Assembly (NCBI GenBank): GCA_010356995.1
Contig: ML996698.1
Coordinates: 245,923-309,922 of the forward strand
Direction of reading: 5' to 3'
DNA: 64,000 nt
Source of the DNA: Trichodelitschia bisporula
Lineage: Eukaryota > Ascomycota > Dothideomycetes > Phaeotrichales > Phaeotrichaceae
Shown one piece after another: positions 21,699 through 32,314 of this stretch (position 1 is the first letter of the stretch; every line of letters begins with the position of its first letter). The position numbers were made by a program, and so were the translations under genes. The notes under the pieces are model-generated. The model was not told the DNA's origin and ran no database searches. It worked only from the letters and a program-made list of their open reading frames with translations.

Positions 21699-23336
21699 CT
21701 ATGCTTTCCGCCCCCCCGTCCTAGCGATCTGCATCGCGATAAGACCCTCCATCTCCCCCACCCACCTCTCCTTAAACACCTCCTCCGAGAACCGGCGCGC
21801 ACTCTGCCTCGCCCTGCGCCTCATCGCCGCCATATCTCCATCCGACATCGAGAACGCCTTCTTGAACCCCTCCGCATACTCCTCGGCGCTACTCGCATGG
21901 AACCCCGTCTCATTAACCACAATGTCTTCCTTCGGTCCCCCACTCGCATTTACAACGCTAACGAGACCGGCGGCCTGGTACTCCACGACCCCGATCCCAA
22001 AATGCTCGTTCCACATCCCGTTCACGCCGACACTCGCCCGGCCCAACGCAGCTAGCACCGCTGGCCACGGGGCATCGGTTGTGAAACTTATGTGGGGGCG
22101 GAGGGAGAGCTCGTGCGCGATGAGCCAGAGGCGGTACGCGCGCCGCTCGTCTGCGGGCCCGCGGACCGAGCCTATGAGTTGCAGATGGGGTACTTGCATC
22201 CCGTCCGCCGCTGTGCCTGGCTCGCTTCCCTCGTCGTTCTTCTCCTCGTATCCGTGGGCCACCTTCCAGCGCGACAAGAAGAGCGCAAACGCCCGCAACA
22301 CCAGCTCATGATTCTTCTCCGGCCTGAATTGCGCTATGTACAGCACTATCGGCTCGCGGGGCGTGTCTAGCGGGATGGCAGCTTCGAGTTCGGATACCGC
22401 GACGGGAGGGTACAGGATTGTAATCGGGGGTTTGTGGGTCCGGTGCGGGGACCAGAGCGAGCGCATGTGCGCTGCTGTCCAGGAACTGTTCGCCCAGACG
22501 ACGTCGATGCCGGACCCGGCGTGCGAATAGAGCGTGGCGAAGAGGCGCCAGTAGAGCTGCTTCGCCGTGCCGCGGAGCCCGGTACCCGCGCCGGTGTGCG
22601 TGCCGATGGGAGCGGTGGTGGGGGCCGAGAGGGAGGAGAGCATGTCTGTGGATATTGTGGGGTAGTGCACGTACGCGGCTGTCGGCACGGAGGGGAAGAG
22701 CAGGGAGGAGAGGCGCAGCGCGAAGGCGTACCCCATTGTGTCGATGAAAATGTCAGGCACCAGCAGGATCAGCGCATCGAGCGCGAGGATCAGCGACCCG
22801 AGGCTCTGCCCCAGGAGGGTGAAGTGGGGGTAGCTGGAGGGGAGGACGTAGCTCCGTGTGCTGAGGTAAAGGAAATGCAAAGTGGAGGGGTTGAGGGTGA
22901 TGTTGAACCGGTCGCGCACGCGCGATATGAGGGCCTCTTTGCTCAATTCGTGGTCCCCCGTGTAAACCACACAGACGGCGCGCGGGTACCGGTCTTGTGT
23001 GGCGCGCACTGCGGCCCAGAGAACGCGTTCGCCGCCGCCGCCTGCTGCGCAGAAGGGGTGGAGGAAGGCGATTATGCCCGTCCAAGTTGAATGACTTCCT
23101 GGTTGCGAGGTCTCGGTGGTGGAGGGTTGCGAGTTCTCGGAGGTGGAGGAGGGTTGTGGACTATCGGCCCTCGGGGACGTGGTGAGCGCAGGAAGGCTGG
23201 ACAGCAGCAGCGCGCGGCGCTCGCGGCTGCGCCTTCGGATGAACCATCCTACAGCCCGGGCGAGGTATCGCAGGAGGGTGGGAGCGGCGAGGAGCGCGGC
23301 GAGGAGGGTGAGGGTTAGGGGGAGGGCCGGGGCCAT
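21699..23336 (-). CDS. ALG11: Alg11 alpha-1,2-mannosyltransferase
   Basis: Single exon, 545 residues, close to yeast Alg11 (548). The frame is open upstream to 23609, but the ATG at 23336 puts the hydrophobic signal-anchor (LPLTLTLLAALLAAPTLL) at the very N-terminus as in the family. Motifs: FLHPFCAAGGGGERVLW, CVVYTGDHELSKEAL, TMGYAFALRLSSLLFP, YVHYPTISTDML, VLYIAQFRPEKNHELVLRAF, and the GT4 E-x7-E motif in NEHFGIGVVEYQAAG followed by NASGGPKEDIV. The enzyme adds the fourth and fifth mannoses (alpha-1,2) to the dolichol-linked oligosaccharide on the cytosolic face of the ER. It converges on the Tag1-like gene (133 bases) and diverges from COX18 (381 bases between starts). Confidence 0.95.
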   Translation of the reverse strand: MAPALPLTLTLLAALLAAPTLLRYLARAVGWFIRRRSRERRALLLSSLPALTTSPRADSPQPSSTSENSQPSTTETSQPGSHSTWTGIIAFLHPFCAAGGGGERVLWAAVRATQDRYPRAVCVVYTGDHELSKEALISRVRDRFNITLNPSTLHFLYLSTRSYVLPSSYPHFTLLGQSLGSLILALDALILLVPDIFIDTMGYAFALRLSSLLFPSVPTAAYVHYPTISTDMLSSLSAPTTAPIGTHTGAGTGLRGTAKQLYWRLFATLYSHAGSGIDVVWANSSWTAAHMRSLWSPHRTHKPPITILYPPVAVSELEAAIPLDTPREPIVLYIAQFRPEKNHELVLRAFALFLSRWKVAHGYEEKNDEGSEPGTAADGMQVPHLQLIGSVRGPADERRAYRLWLIAHELSLRPHISFTTDAPWPAVLAALGRASVGVNGMWNEHFGIGVVEYQAAGLVSVVNASGGPKEDIVVNETGFHASSAEEYAEGFKKAFSMSDGDMAAMRRRARQSARRFSEEVFKERWVGEMEGLIAMQIARTGGRKA

Positions 23337-23717
23337 GACTGTGGCTAGCGGTGTGACATTGGTGGGCGGGATGTGTGTATTAATGGATGTGGTGGTGATA
23401 GGTATCGGCGGCTGGTGAGAGGAGGAGTGGAGGTTGAGGTTGAATAGCGGTGGTGAAGTTGGCGATGGTTGCGCGTAGAGGTCACGGTACGCCACAAGTG
23501 TGTCTGGTGCACGTCCGGACAGGGATGGGGGGTTTGCCCGGTCCAGGATTTTTGGCGACACTTCAAGCTTTGATGCAAGAAACACCAAAATCTTGACTAT
23601 CGCGAACATCCGTCATACCGCCGCCACGACGTGCGCGCAGCCGCTCCTTTGTAAGGCCTCCGTCCTAGTCCAGCTCTATGCTCTGCATGTCCAATTGCTA
23701 ACAATAACCCAAGCACT

Positions 23718-24947
23718 ATGTCTCCGCCCCTCCGGCTCCTCCTCCGCCCTCTCCTCCGCCCTCTTCCCCGCCTCACATCAACCCCTCTCACCTCCCGAAT
23801 ATCCCGCCCATCCCGCCCCTACAGCGCCTCCACCGCCCTAACCCCCCTCCTAACCCTCACCCACGAACTCCTCACCCTCCTCCACTCAACCGGCCTCCCC
23901 TGGTCCTACACCCTCCCCCTCGCCGCCCTCCTCCTCCGCATCCTCACAACCCTCTCCCTCTCCCTCCCAGCCCGGCTCTACCTGCAGCGGCGCATCTCCC
24001 TCAACCCCCTCCTAACAGCCTTCACCCCCCACGCTGGAACCCACACCCACGTGCGCCACTACTGGCTCCAGCGCATCGGCCGCTCCCTCCGCAACCAATA
24101 CTACACCGCCACCACCGAGCGCCGCCTCTTCACCAAAATCCGTGCCCGGCGCTGGGGCGCCACGACCCTGCCCCCCGCCCTGCTCGGGCTCGCACAGATA
24201 CCTATCTTCCTGCTGGTGATGGAGACGCTGAGGGCCATGCTCGGGAGCCAGAACGGCCTGCTGGCGGGGGTTGTGAACTGGCTAGGCAAGGCGTTTGGCG
24301 ACGCGGCGTGGGTGCAGGGGTTGACGATCGAGCATATAACAAGGAGCATTGTTGCCGCGCCCGGCCGCTTCGTCGGCTGGATATGGGGCACGAAGGCCCC
24401 CGCTGCGGCGCCGGACGCGAGCATATCCGCCACCGACCTGGCCGCGCCCACAGCTAGCATATCCCCCGACGCCATCCCCGCCCCCCTCGAAGCCCCCCTC
24501 GAAGTCCCGACCACAGACGCACTCTTCGCCGCCGCGGCCACCCCGCCCACGCCCACCGCCTTCAGCCCCACGTGGTTCGACACGACTCTCATGACCGAAG
24601 GCCCGCCCTGGGCACTCGATCTCACGCTCCCGGACCCAAGCTTCATAACCCCCGCCCTGCTCTCAATCACCATGGTCCTCGCCGCCCTGAACAGCTCGCG
24701 CGCAGGCGGGCCCCTGACGGCCGCCATCGCGCGTCGGCAACGCATAACGCGGAACGCGCTCGTGCTGGTCGGGGCGCTGATGGGGCCCGTGATGGCGAAT
24801 GTCCCCGCCGGGCTGGTGTATTATTGGGTGTGGAGTATGGGGTTTGGAGTGCTGGGCCAACGCCTGTTGGATGGGTGGGTGAGCGTTGGGACACCGGTTG
24901 TGCCCTTGAAGAGGCCGGTTCGGAAGAAAGTTACTGTTCTGCATTAG
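23718..24947 (+). CDS. COX18: Cox18-type mitochondrial inner-membrane insertase
   Basis: Single exon, 409 residues. A Leu/Arg/Pro-rich N-terminus without acidic residues looks like a mitochondrial presequence. The Oxa1/YidC/Alb3 core follows: LLHSTGLPWSYTLPLAALLL (first core helix), ARLYLQRRISLNPLL, ALLGLAQIPIFLLVMETLRA, then ITPALLSITMVLAALNSSR and a final GALMGPVMANVPAGLVYYW helix. The short basic C-tail is typical of Cox18 rather than Oxa1. Cox18 exports the Cox2 C-terminus across the inner membrane during cytochrome c oxidase assembly. The Ala/Pro-rich insert at about residues 230-280 is longer than in most relatives. Confidence 0.87.
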   Translation: MSPPLRLLLRPLLRPLPRLTSTPLTSRISRPSRPYSASTALTPLLTLTHELLTLLHSTGLPWSYTLPLAALLLRILTTLSLSLPARLYLQRRISLNPLLTAFTPHAGTHTHVRHYWLQRIGRSLRNQYYTATTERRLFTKIRARRWGATTLPPALLGLAQIPIFLLVMETLRAMLGSQNGLLAGVVNWLGKAFGDAAWVQGLTIEHITRSIVAAPGRFVGWIWGTKAPAAAPDASISATDLAAPTASISPDAIPAPLEAPLEVPTTDALFAAAATPPTPTAFSPTWFDTTLMTEGPPWALDLTLPDPSFITPALLSITMVLAALNSSRAGGPLTAAIARRQRITRNALVLVGALMGPVMANVPAGLVYYWVWSMGFGVLGQRLLDGWVSVGTPVVPLKRPVRKKVTVLH

Positions 24948-25383
24948 TTGGCGGAGACAGCCATGTGAGGAAGTGGGTTAGGGGGATGCTGATGGGGACG
25001 ACGGCAAGGGCATATACTCCGCTCCTTCTGACATGAAATAAAGTGTAGAGTACGCTAGGGGGATCCCGACGTCTGAAGCCACGGCGGGCAACGTCGGGCC
25101 GGACAACGTCGGGCCGGACATGCATGTGGCGGACGGCATACACTCCCGCCGTGAAGTGGTTGTAGCCGATCTAGTCATTGCGGCAGCATACACGCCACGT
25201 TTCTACATACGCCATCTCCCGTCCCACCGCTGGTATCCCGAAACCGACGTTAGCACCATTAGCATTATCGTTAACCCCCCCGCCTTCCCCAACTCCCGCT
25301 CTCAACGCCGAACACAAGAATCCCTCGGTATCAGACCCCCACCTAACCCACATCGCCCGGCCACCCACCCCTCCCCCCACACC
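24948..25383. other. intergenic with a tandem 15-base repeat
   Basis: Lies between the convergent COX18 and MHYT genes. It contains two adjacent copies of caacgtcgggccgga (about 25088-25117). Nothing coding is supported. Confidence 0.5.
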
Positions 25384-27832
25384 CTACTGCCTCGCCCATC
25401 TTGCACTAGTAACCCGATAAAGCTCATCAACCCATATCCCCTCCTCGCCCTCCTCCGCCCCCGCCTCCGTCCTAAGCCCAAGCCTCCCCTCCGCCTCATC
25501 AACCGGCCTGCTCTCAACCGTCGTATCAGAGCNNNNNNNNNNNNNNNNNNNNNNNNNNNNNNNNNNNNNNNNNNNNNNNNNNNNNNNNNNNNNNNNNNNN
25601 NNNNNNNNNNNNNNNNNNNNNNNNNNNNNNNNNNNNNNNNNNNNNNNNNNNNNNNNNNNNNNNNNNNNNNNNNNNNNNNNNNNNNNNNNNNNNNNNNAAC
25701 CCCCCCAAACTCGCGATGTATCCTGCGGGCCAGGACATCATGTCCCCCCGCGCCCCGTCCCACGCGCTGAAACGCCATAAATATCCCAAGCGGCTTATAC
25801 ACCAACTCTGCCCTGTGCACCCCCGCCCCATGCACATCCGGAATAACACAAAACGCATAAACATCCCTCGTGCCCCCCCACACATCCCTCACCCTAACCG
25901 GCCTCCCGCAAAACACCGCGTTGGAAAACCAGCTCTCCCCCACCATCTCCCGCATCCCCCTCACCGCGCCCAGTATCTCAGTCCGAAACCCGTCGGCCGC
26001 GGGGCTGCTCCCCCGCCCTCCCAGCGCGGCTTCAAGAGCTATGAGACTCATCCCGTCCAGCCGCGCCATCTCCCGCTCTTGCCACTGCGCCAGCGGGCCG
26101 CCCCTGAGCTGCACGCTGGGTAATTCGGCTGGGCGTTCTGCCCGCACGAGCACGTCCCACCCCTCCTTTCCCCGTACTGGTCTCAGCGCCGCGCGCAGCA
26201 CAAACGCCGCGATCAGCGTGGGCGCGGGCGCAGGCGCCGCAGGCGGCGTGGCGTACGTCGCGCAGTAGCCCCGGAGACTCGCCAGCGTCGCGGCCATAGT
26301 CGGCGCGGGCACACGCGTCGCACGCGCAATAATATCGCAAACCTGCGCCGGCGTCGCGAAGCGGTACCCCGCGGACTGGAGCTTCGACGCTTCGGCGCGG
26401 GAGCAGGGGCGGGTGAGGAAGAGCAGCTGCCCGCGGCCCATGAAGGGGGTTGGGTCAGTGTCGGGGGTGGAAGGGGGGTCGTGGGCGGTGCCTTGCGGGC
26501 AGGATTCGAGATCGGAAGAGGAGGGGGAAGAGGGCCGGGTGCCCTTTGGGGGTTTGGGGGGCGGTGGGGGGGTGGTGCGCCCGGTGGTTAGGACGTCGTT
26601 GTAGAGGACGCCGAGGGAGGGGAGGGGGAGTTGGAGCTGTTGTGCTAGTGCGGATGCGGCGACGCAGAAGTGCGCGCGGAAGACGAGGCTGTAGCTTTCG
26701 CCCCGTCCACCCTTCGCGCGGTCCTCGTCCGGACTCGTAGGGCGCGCGGCGCGGCGCAGATGTGCGGCCATGGAGGGGAGCAGGTCGGCGACGCCCGCCC
26801 AATTGAAGCTCACGCGAAAAAGCCAGTGAAACACCGGATGTGCGGGGTTAAACTCGTCCGCAAAGCTGCGGGTGTTGAAGTGATCCGTGACCTTCTGTGC
26901 CGGCAGCAAGCCCTCATGCGTAACCAGCAACCGCCCATCCGGATCGAAAGTCGCAACCGCGAGGACGACGTGTTGCGCGCGGTCGGCGAGGAGGCGTTTG
27001 CGCCGCTGGGTGAGGAGAACGAAGGAGAGGCAGACGGCGCAGGAGAGGAGGGAGATGACGATGGCGACGATGAGGGTGGAGTTGCGCGCTGCTTCGGAGT
27101 GCGTGTGTTGCGCGGTTACGAGCCTGTATTTTGTGCCGACGCTTGCGACCCAGTGCATGCCGCTTACGGCGCCGGCGAGCAGGCAAGCGCAGACTACGCG
27201 GCGGGGGAGGGAGTTGATCCATTTCTCCTTGAAGTAGAAGAAGAGCATGAGGGCGGTGACGGAGGCGCAGATCGCGATCGCGGCGGCCCCAACCACGTAG
27301 CCGACTGGGTTGTAGAGCTTGTAATTCGTGATGCCGAAGTTGCCGACGTAGTGCATGCCCGTGATGGCGAGGCCGGCGATGACGCCCGCGAAGACCAACG
27401 AGGGAAGGAAGAGCGCGCGGCCGGGCTGCCGCAGCTCCACGGTGGTGAAGCCGACGAAGAGGAAGATTACAGGGAGGAAGACGGAGAGCACGGTGTAGCC
27501 TGGGTTGTAGTAGAGTTGGAGACCGTGAGACCCGTCGCCGAGGACGATGGCGCGGTTGCCGACGAAGTGCATGCACCAGATGGCGACGAGGCCGAAGGAG
27601 ACGGAGATGGCGAATTGCTGTAGGCTATGCGCGTATCCGGGTTAGCAAGGCTTCAAGTGGAGTGGTCGCAGCCGACTTACACGTTCACCCATCGCTTGCC
27701 CTCTCGTCTTCGGTGGAGGAGTTCGATGGTTGTGACAGCGCCGACGAGGCTGACGAAGTAGGAGGCGACTATAATCCCAGAGTTGAAGTGGAAAGGCACC
27801 TCGTCGCCCGGCTGGTATTCGTGTTGCGCCAT
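25384..27832 (-). CDS. MHYT-domain membrane sensor protein (interrupted by an assembly gap)
   Basis: Two visible exons: 27832-27681 and 27624 to the left, crossing 165 N's at 25533-25697. The ATG at 27832 starts MAQHEYQPGDEVPFHFNSG. Seven or so membrane helices carry three MHYT-type motifs, MHFVGN, MHYVGN and MHWVAS, the presumed copper/diatomic-gas sensing positions of this fold. A large cytosolic region follows (DPDGRLLVTHEGLLPAQKV, RRAARPTSPDEDRAKGG, SFNWAGVADLLPSM, LIHRAELVYKPLGIFM-like segments). Left of the gap, the frame reading GIWVDELYRVTSARWARQ and ending at a TAG at 25384 looks like the true C-terminus. It is not the frame that 165 N's would predict, so the gap length is arbitrary or hides an intron. 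The ligand and partners cannot be read from sequence. Confidence 0.82.
25533..25697. other. assembly gap (run of N)
   Basis: 165 undetermined bases inside the MHYT-domain coding region. Confidence 1.
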
Positions 27833-30092
27833 GGTTGGCGATAGCGATGGTAATGTTGCGGTTTGCGCAGTACAGCCTTGCCGGAGAAATCGAAGCTGTG
27901 GTTTGCTGTCGAACACTCCTTCAGCCCTGTGGAGGAAGATCCACGAAGCAAACAACGGCTAAACACTCATCCTCCACGCCAGCCGTGATTAACAAAAAAA
28001 TATGCTCCGATCCCGTGTCGATAGTGATCGTCTCGCAGGCGCACCACCGCTTAATAGAACAAGCTTTCCCGATCCGATGCCAGGCTCGCAGGGAAATATG
28101 TAGACGCCGGAGCACCCAACAAAGCAAGCTTGCGCCCACAACCGTCCGCAGCCTTAAAACTCTCAAGCAAGAAACGAAAGCAACTCTAGGATCGCAGAAG
28201 AAGCGAAAAATGGCGTTGAAACAAACACCACCACTCGATCCCACAGCCAGTTAAAGAATCCCCCGCCGCCAACGGCCACCTCGTCACCACCACCAAACAC
28301 TCCGGCACTTCTTCTGCAAGTTATCAACGCGCAGTCCGTAACCAGCGCGCCATTCGTTCAAAAACGCCACCCCGGCAGTGGTCTGCGCCGGGAACCAACA
28401 CCGCAATCGCTCGTATCGTCTTTCGCCCTGGCAAAGTCCGCAGATTGGAGACCCGGCGTCGTTTCCGGCGGCTGGCGTGTCGGTTGGCTTGAAGGCGGCT
28501 GGCTGGCTTGCGCAGTATGTTGTCGATCAACGATACACCGCGCACAACCCGCCATCGCCGGCCGCGCTCTCTGCCCTTCAAGTATCACGCACAACTCCCC
28601 TCCCTCCCCGCAAGCATCTCACCCAACGCCCAGGCCGTAGGCGGGGGTCGCACAGCTTACCTCGCGGAAGAAAAGAGCAGGCAGGTTTGGGCGTGAAATT
28701 TCCGCGATCGGGGGTGTGTGGCACGCGCCCTTCGCACTGATTGGATCCATAGCTGCTCACAGTTGGTAGAAGCAGCGGGGTGGGGTCACGGAGTCCGGGA
28801 AACCCCAGGCGCTGTGTAAATGGCGAATACAACGCATTCACTGAATGCAACAATGCCCCCCCCTTCCCTGATCCCGCCCCCTCGGCCTGGCTTGGATCGG
28901 TGTTGAAGGTGCAGAACAAGGTGTCCGCATCTGCGGCTTCGCTTTTGGGCGAATCACCGCCCGGATCAGTAAGCATCCGCGCGATCGAATGCGGCAATGA
29001 TGTGCGCCAGCATACGTAGCCGGCAGGTTGGGGGACCGCCGCATTCCTTCCCGCCCATCAGGAACGCCCGCAAAGCGGAGGAACTATTTGGAGCGCTGGA
29101 TGCAGACATCTTACTGTATGCCGAACCTTGGCCATCTGTCGAGTCCAGCACCACCACCGCACCCGCACACTGCTATCCGGTTCGTGCAAGTGGCGTGCAA
29201 CCTGCTTTCCCATTACGCCTGCGATCTGATGAAATGCCCCCCCACAAGCGAGGACGTGAAGTCGCGCGCTAGGTCTAGCCGATCGATCGCGGCGCAGGGT
29301 TCGCAGCCTTATCTCGCTCCGATCGGGGCTTGCGAGCGCCACAGCCCCCATCGCGGACGGACGGCCCGATAAGCAAAACAACCGCGACGTCAACGCACAC
29401 TTCAGCTTGACACACGAAGGAGTGAAGTCCGCAAAGAAAGTACCAGTAGTGCTGGATCGCCTGGATCAGAATCCTACCGGTCGCACGGGGCCCAATCCAT
29501 CCCGGCCGCTTCTTCAGAAGCCCGTTCTTGTCCCACCGAGCCGGCGCCGGTACCCATCCAGTCTAGGAAGACCCAATCGATGACGCGCTGTCGTGCGTGG
29601 AGCGGTGCACATGTCTAATCTCCGCTGCGGGCGTACGCTGGGAGCGTGGGGTGGTGGGTTTACGCTGATCGATTCACTCCCTCAACGACGACCACCAGGG
29701 AAGTGGTATACTCCTATCCGGGTCCCATTTCGAGGCCTCAGCACTTAGGACACAGCAAGCGTCAACGTGACCACCGGCTCAAGAGCAAGAAGCAAGGCTG
29801 AAGCGCTTGATACGGCCCTAGCACAAGCCGCGGGAGCGATACTCAAGGCAGTAGGTATCCCGAGCGCGGGTGGTCGGACTCGACGATAGCGCCTGAATAT
29901 GTGTTGCACCCGTCCACCTGTTCGCTGTTAGGACACGGCATAACGAGTCCACCTGCTGTATGCGGCATGTGATATCCGAGCCCGTGGCTGTGCTCGACGA
30001 GGAGAAAGTGCGCCGTGCGCTGTGGTCAATATACCCAATCTCCATTATATGCATGATCGACACCTCGATGTTTTGGCTCAAGGCCAGCTTTC
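27833..30092. other. gene-poor stretch
   Basis: About 2.3 kb upstream of the MHYT gene. Many short frames on both strands, none with a recognisable domain, codon pattern or splice structure. Base composition is less GC-biased than in the flanking genes. Confidence 0.4.
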
Positions 30093-31976
30093 TCAGCAGG
30101 TACCATCTTGCCTTGATTGCAGCTCGTAATCGTCAAAGTACATTTCGTCGTCATCGAAGCCGTGGTCCCAGTCACTCGTGAGCTTGTTTTCCCCGTTGGT
30201 GTAGTTTTGCTCCTCTGCGAATAGATCGCTCTCCGTTTTGAGTTCGTCTTCTTTGCACTGATCCCCGTCATCCATGAAAAGATCCTGACTCTCTTTGAAC
30301 AAATCATAGATGCCATATCCATCCACTTGTGCTGCAAAGTCGTCGTCCCATATGGCAGCCTCGTCGTCCAAGTCAAATAAGAGCTCATCCTCATCTCCCA
30401 TAAACATGTCGTCCTCCGCCTCGTTGTCGTCTTGCAGATCCAGTCCCAACCGAAACAGCCCATCTTCATCCTCACCCTCATCCCTGATCTGGTCTGCATC
30501 CCTCTTCTTTCCGTCACTACTAAGTGGTGCCAGCCTGCGCGCCGCCCCGGGATCCAGCAGCCCTTTCTGCGCGACGCGCCACACAGCCCTCTCCGCAATG
30601 GCAAATCTCTTGCTCGCATCTTGCAGACCACCGTCTGTACCCAGTAACTGGTCTAATTTCACCTTCAGGCTCGTCGACTTCACTCGGGTGGGCAAGCGAT
30701 GAACCAACGCTTGAGCAATGGTTGGCACGAACGGAGAGCGCGTCGCTACTGCCTGCAGAATAGTCAGCGTACGACTCTGATAAGCACATCTGAAACACGA
30801 ACATGCAGGTACCCGGGGCACAGCAGCGCGGGCACGATGCTCGCTAGGCGGTACCCTGGCTCAGGCGGCTTTGTTTTGAGGCTCGGGGCCAGATTGCGGG
30901 GTTTCGCGTGGATCGTCAGACGGATGGCGGCGTCAAGGAGGGATGTGAGAATAGGAATTTTGACAGGGAAGGTCTCGCCTTTGTCTTGCAGGCTTCTGGA
31001 GCGCTGAGGGATTGGCAATGCGGATTCGTGGAACGGTCTCGTGGCTGCGCTTAGCCGAGCGTCATTGTTCCATGGGGCTCGGTATGTGGCATCGGGCAAG
31101 TCTGGTAGCATTCGTTCGTTGCTGATCCACTCGTTTCGAACCTCGCTTTCTGGCGACAGTTCGCCACATTCCGTGCTTTGGGAACTCAGCAGTACCCCAT
31201 CGCTCATTGTCTGCGAATCAAACAGATTCTCGTCTGAGTCCAAGTCATCAAAGTCCCTGTTCTCGAGCGGAACCTCGTACATCTGCCACATATCCTCATC
31301 CCCGCTGTCGGGCTTTTCTTTCAGCCGCTTGGGTGCGTACACGTAGGCGTGATCCTCGATTTGATGGTCGTCTTTCTTTCTCCTTTTCCCCAAACTGCGG
31401 CCAATCGCCTTCATCCTTTCAATGGAGATCTTCATCTTTACACACCTGACGTCCACGACCTGGATCGTCTCCGGCGGCATGACATCTGCGGCGGATGCTC
31501 CCAAGGGCAGTCGATGTCGCCGTTTATGCATAGCCAGCGAGTCCGGGATGTGGTTAATCCCAAGCAAGATATGATTCTCAGCGGCCGCTACGGAGGTATC
31601 CGTCTGTGCTTGCGGCGTAACTCGAAGGCAGAGCTGCTTCCATAGCTAAACTGACGCTTAACTTTGGGGCTCTTATGTGCCGGACTGCGCACTCAATGCT
31701 TACCTCCGCGTTGCAGACGACATCGCCAAGACCTGACCTCACATGCTCGGATAGTGGAGTGCCGTCCACGCTGATCTCGATATCCAAACACAAGCCGGGT
31801 CCGCGGCGGAGCCAATGTTGCTCTAGGGAAGATGGATCTGAAGGGGCAGAGCCATCTGGGCACGAGATGACGATACTGGTGCTGGAAGAGAGTCGAAGAG
31901 CACTGTGTGTGCTGATTATACGGAGAGTCCCGAGGGCCAGTTCGGTGTGCGGAGACATGTAGAGAAGCGATGACAA
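30093..31976 (-). CDS. unrecognised protein with a long acidic C-terminus
   Basis: A three-exon model on the minus strand keeps one frame: 31976-31704, 31645-30855, 30789-30093, giving 586 residues. The first splice (GAG|GTAAGC to TTTAG|) is convincing; the second (CCAGG|GTACCG to TTTCAG|) is the best of several. No known domain was recognised. Visible are MSPHTELALGTLRIISTHSA and LCLDIEISVDGTPLSEHV near the N-terminus, a basic patch (KAIGRSLGKRRKKDD), possibly a nuclear localisation signal, a more conserved-looking middle (VKIPILTSLLDAAIRLTIHA, LTILQAVATRSPFVPTIAQA, RFAIAERAVWRVAQKGLLDP), and about 170 residues dominated by Asp/Glu (e.g. GDEDELLFDLDDEAAIWDDD). There is no signal peptide or membrane helix. 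An N-terminal extension from 32170 in another frame was not joined. Confidence 0.6.
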
Positions 31977-32314
31977 AATTCATCGTAGTCCAATGAGCAG
32001 AGTGGCTCAGGAGGTAAAAGACCATTGGTACGACAGTGGTTGTATTGCAGGTGAGTCCACAGCTCCAAGCCAGCAATGTCAAAGGGAGGGTTGAGGTGCT
32101 GAGGATGCCGACGTGTGGGATATGGTGGGTCGGTCCTTCCCAATGTCAGAGTGGGCTGTTCTACCCGCAACGGGAGGTGGAGGAATCAATGCACGCCGCT
32201 GAAGAAGTCCAATTCGTATTTTCATACGTTTAAGTGCCGTGAGATGACGGCCGACTCTTTCCAAATGTGCATAGTCCAAGTACCCGCTTCAAAACAGCGT
32301 TTCGTGGATGGCAA
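31977..32314. other. short intergenic region
   Basis: Both flanking genes run on the minus strand, so this holds the promoter of the acidic-protein gene and the 3' end of the DUF3984 gene. A 31916-32170 minus frame (LNPPFDIAGLELWTHLQYNH) might be an upstream exon, but I could not connect it. Confidence 0.4.

Noticed and set aside
25302-25532. Arg/Gly-rich C-terminus of the MHYT protein in the frame continued through the N's
   Set aside because: Depends on the arbitrary gap length; a neighbouring frame gives a much better C-terminus.
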